Origin: Boseongicola sp. SB0675_bin_26
GTDB taxonomy: Bacteria; Pseudomonadota; Alphaproteobacteria; Rhodobacterales; Rhodobacteraceae
Reading direction: 5' to 3'
Assembly (NCBI GenBank): GCA_009843725.1
Contig: VYCX01000329.1
Location: 1-6,189, forward strand
Length of the DNA: 6,189 nt
Shown here: positions 5,634-6,189 of the stretch, in pieces
How positions within the stretch are numbered: position 1 is the stretch's first letter
Layout of the letters: each line of letters starts with the position of its first letter
Notes under the pieces: model-generated
Told to the model about the DNA's origin: nothing
The model's input: only the letters and a program-made list of their open reading frames with translations
Database searches by the model: none
Translations under genes and position numbers: made by a program

Positions 5634-6189
5634 GCGATTCGATGAGACCCCTGATCTACGCGGCTTCGGAAGGGCCGCTGAGCCGCACACAGGCAGAAGA
5701 GGCGTTCAACATCCTGTTCGACGGAACGGCCACGCCTGCGCAGATGGGCGGGTTCCTTATGGCACTTCGAGCGCGTGGCGAGGCTGTCGCGGAGTACACT
5801 GCCGCCGCAGCCGTGATGCGCGCCAGATGCGCTGCCGTATGCGCCCCTCCCGGTGCCATGGACATCGTGGGCACTGGCGGCGACGGAATGGGCACGCTCA
5901 ACATCTCGACCGCCTCGGCCTTCGTCGTGGCCGGAGCCGGCGTTCCTGTCGCAAAGCACGGAAACCGCAATCTCTCGTCCAGGTCCGGCGCGGCAGATTT
6001 GCAGGCCGCCATGGGCATAGAGGTGATGGTCGGGCCGGACGTCGTGGAAAGGGCACTCGCCGAAGTTGGCATCGGTTTCATGATGGCCCCGATGCATCAT
6101 CCGGCAATGAAGCATGTCAGCCCGGTCAGGATGGAACTGGGTTCCAAGACAATCTTCAACATTCTTGGCCCGCTGACGAACCCCGCAGG
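5630..6189 (+). CDS. trpD: Anthranilate phosphoribosyltransferase, N-terminal part (runs off the window)
   Basis: TrpD transfers the phosphoribosyl group of PRPP to anthranilate, the second step of tryptophan synthesis. The first 186 residues are present; full-length family members have about 340. The small helical domain (about 1-70) is followed by the PRPP-binding glycine loop VGTGGDG (80-86), NISTA (91-95), the KHGNR segment (109-113) with following [10 protein letters not shown], and [11 protein letters not shown] (157-167), whose arginine corresponds to the anthranilate-binding one. The window ends inside the family signature [11 protein letters not shown]. The start ATG overlaps the trpG stop as ATGA (5630-5633), a sign of translational coupling; a second ATG at 5642 is in frame but less likely. 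The part seen shows no frameshift or missing key residue. The Mg-binding acidic pair lies beyond the window. Confidence 0.96.
   Translation, partial: MSDSMRPLIYAASEGPLSRTQAEEAFNILFDGTATPAQMGGFLMALRARGEAVAEYTAAAAVMRARCAAVCAPPGAMDIVGTGGDGMGTLNISTASAFVVAGAGVPVAKHGNRNLSSRSGAADLQAAMGIEVMVGPDVVERALAEVGIGFMMAPMHHPAMKHVSPVRMELGSKTIFNILGPLTNPA

Noticed and set aside
5432..6115. Minus-strand open frame of 227 codons opposite trpG and trpD
   Set aside because: Its translation is rich in His, Gly, Arg and Ala and lies antisense to unmistakable TrpG and TrpD sequence.

Overview
The window reads as a chromosomal segment of an alphaproteobacterium, most likely of the Rhodobacterales. The reasons are the high G+C content with G/C-rich third codon positions, a ClpS protein with the alphaproteobacterial core ([13 protein letters not shown], then a C-terminal HPLQC), a free-standing trpG overlapping trpD (rhizobia usually carry a fused trpE-trpG), and a TTGACG -35 box of the alphaproteobacterial type. 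This placement comes from recognising protein families by eye, not from a database search.

Layout. At the left edge (1-98, minus strand) lies the start of an IS200/IS605-type OrfB/TnpB protein that runs out of the window. It is followed by about 240 bp without a convincing gene (99-341), holding a perfect 6-bp-stem hairpin and a short protein-like open stretch. Next come two minus-strand genes: a periplasmic D-alanyl-D-alanine carboxypeptidase with a C-terminal SPOR domain (342-1769) and, upstream of it, a HAD-superfamily hydrolase (1895-2596). The gap between them holds a candidate promoter and a three-armed inverted repeat.

From about 2600 rightwards everything is on the plus strand. clpS (2670-3014), an RsmC-like SAM methyltransferase (3041-4039) and a short-chain dehydrogenase/reductase (4044-4850) are tightly packed and probably form one transcription unit. 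It diverges from the HAD gene across a 73-bp intergenic region. A 201-bp gap with a candidate promoter (TTGACG at 4964) precedes trpG (5052-5633), which overlaps by 4 bp with trpD (5630 to the window end).

How the genes work together. trpG and trpD supply adjacent early steps of tryptophan synthesis: TrpG gives ammonia to anthranilate synthase, and TrpD joins anthranilate to PRPP. trpE is not in the window. ClpS is the N-degron adaptor of ClpAP, but clpA is not next to it. The carboxypeptidase trims peptidoglycan stem peptides. The other genes look like ordinary housekeeping or accessory enzymes.

Most of the region is conventional and I do not see a clear new multi-gene system. The points most worth a second look are the SDR, whose YxxxK active-site lysine is replaced by serine, the TnpB-type element entering at the left edge, and the alternative hairpins between the HAD and carboxypeptidase genes.
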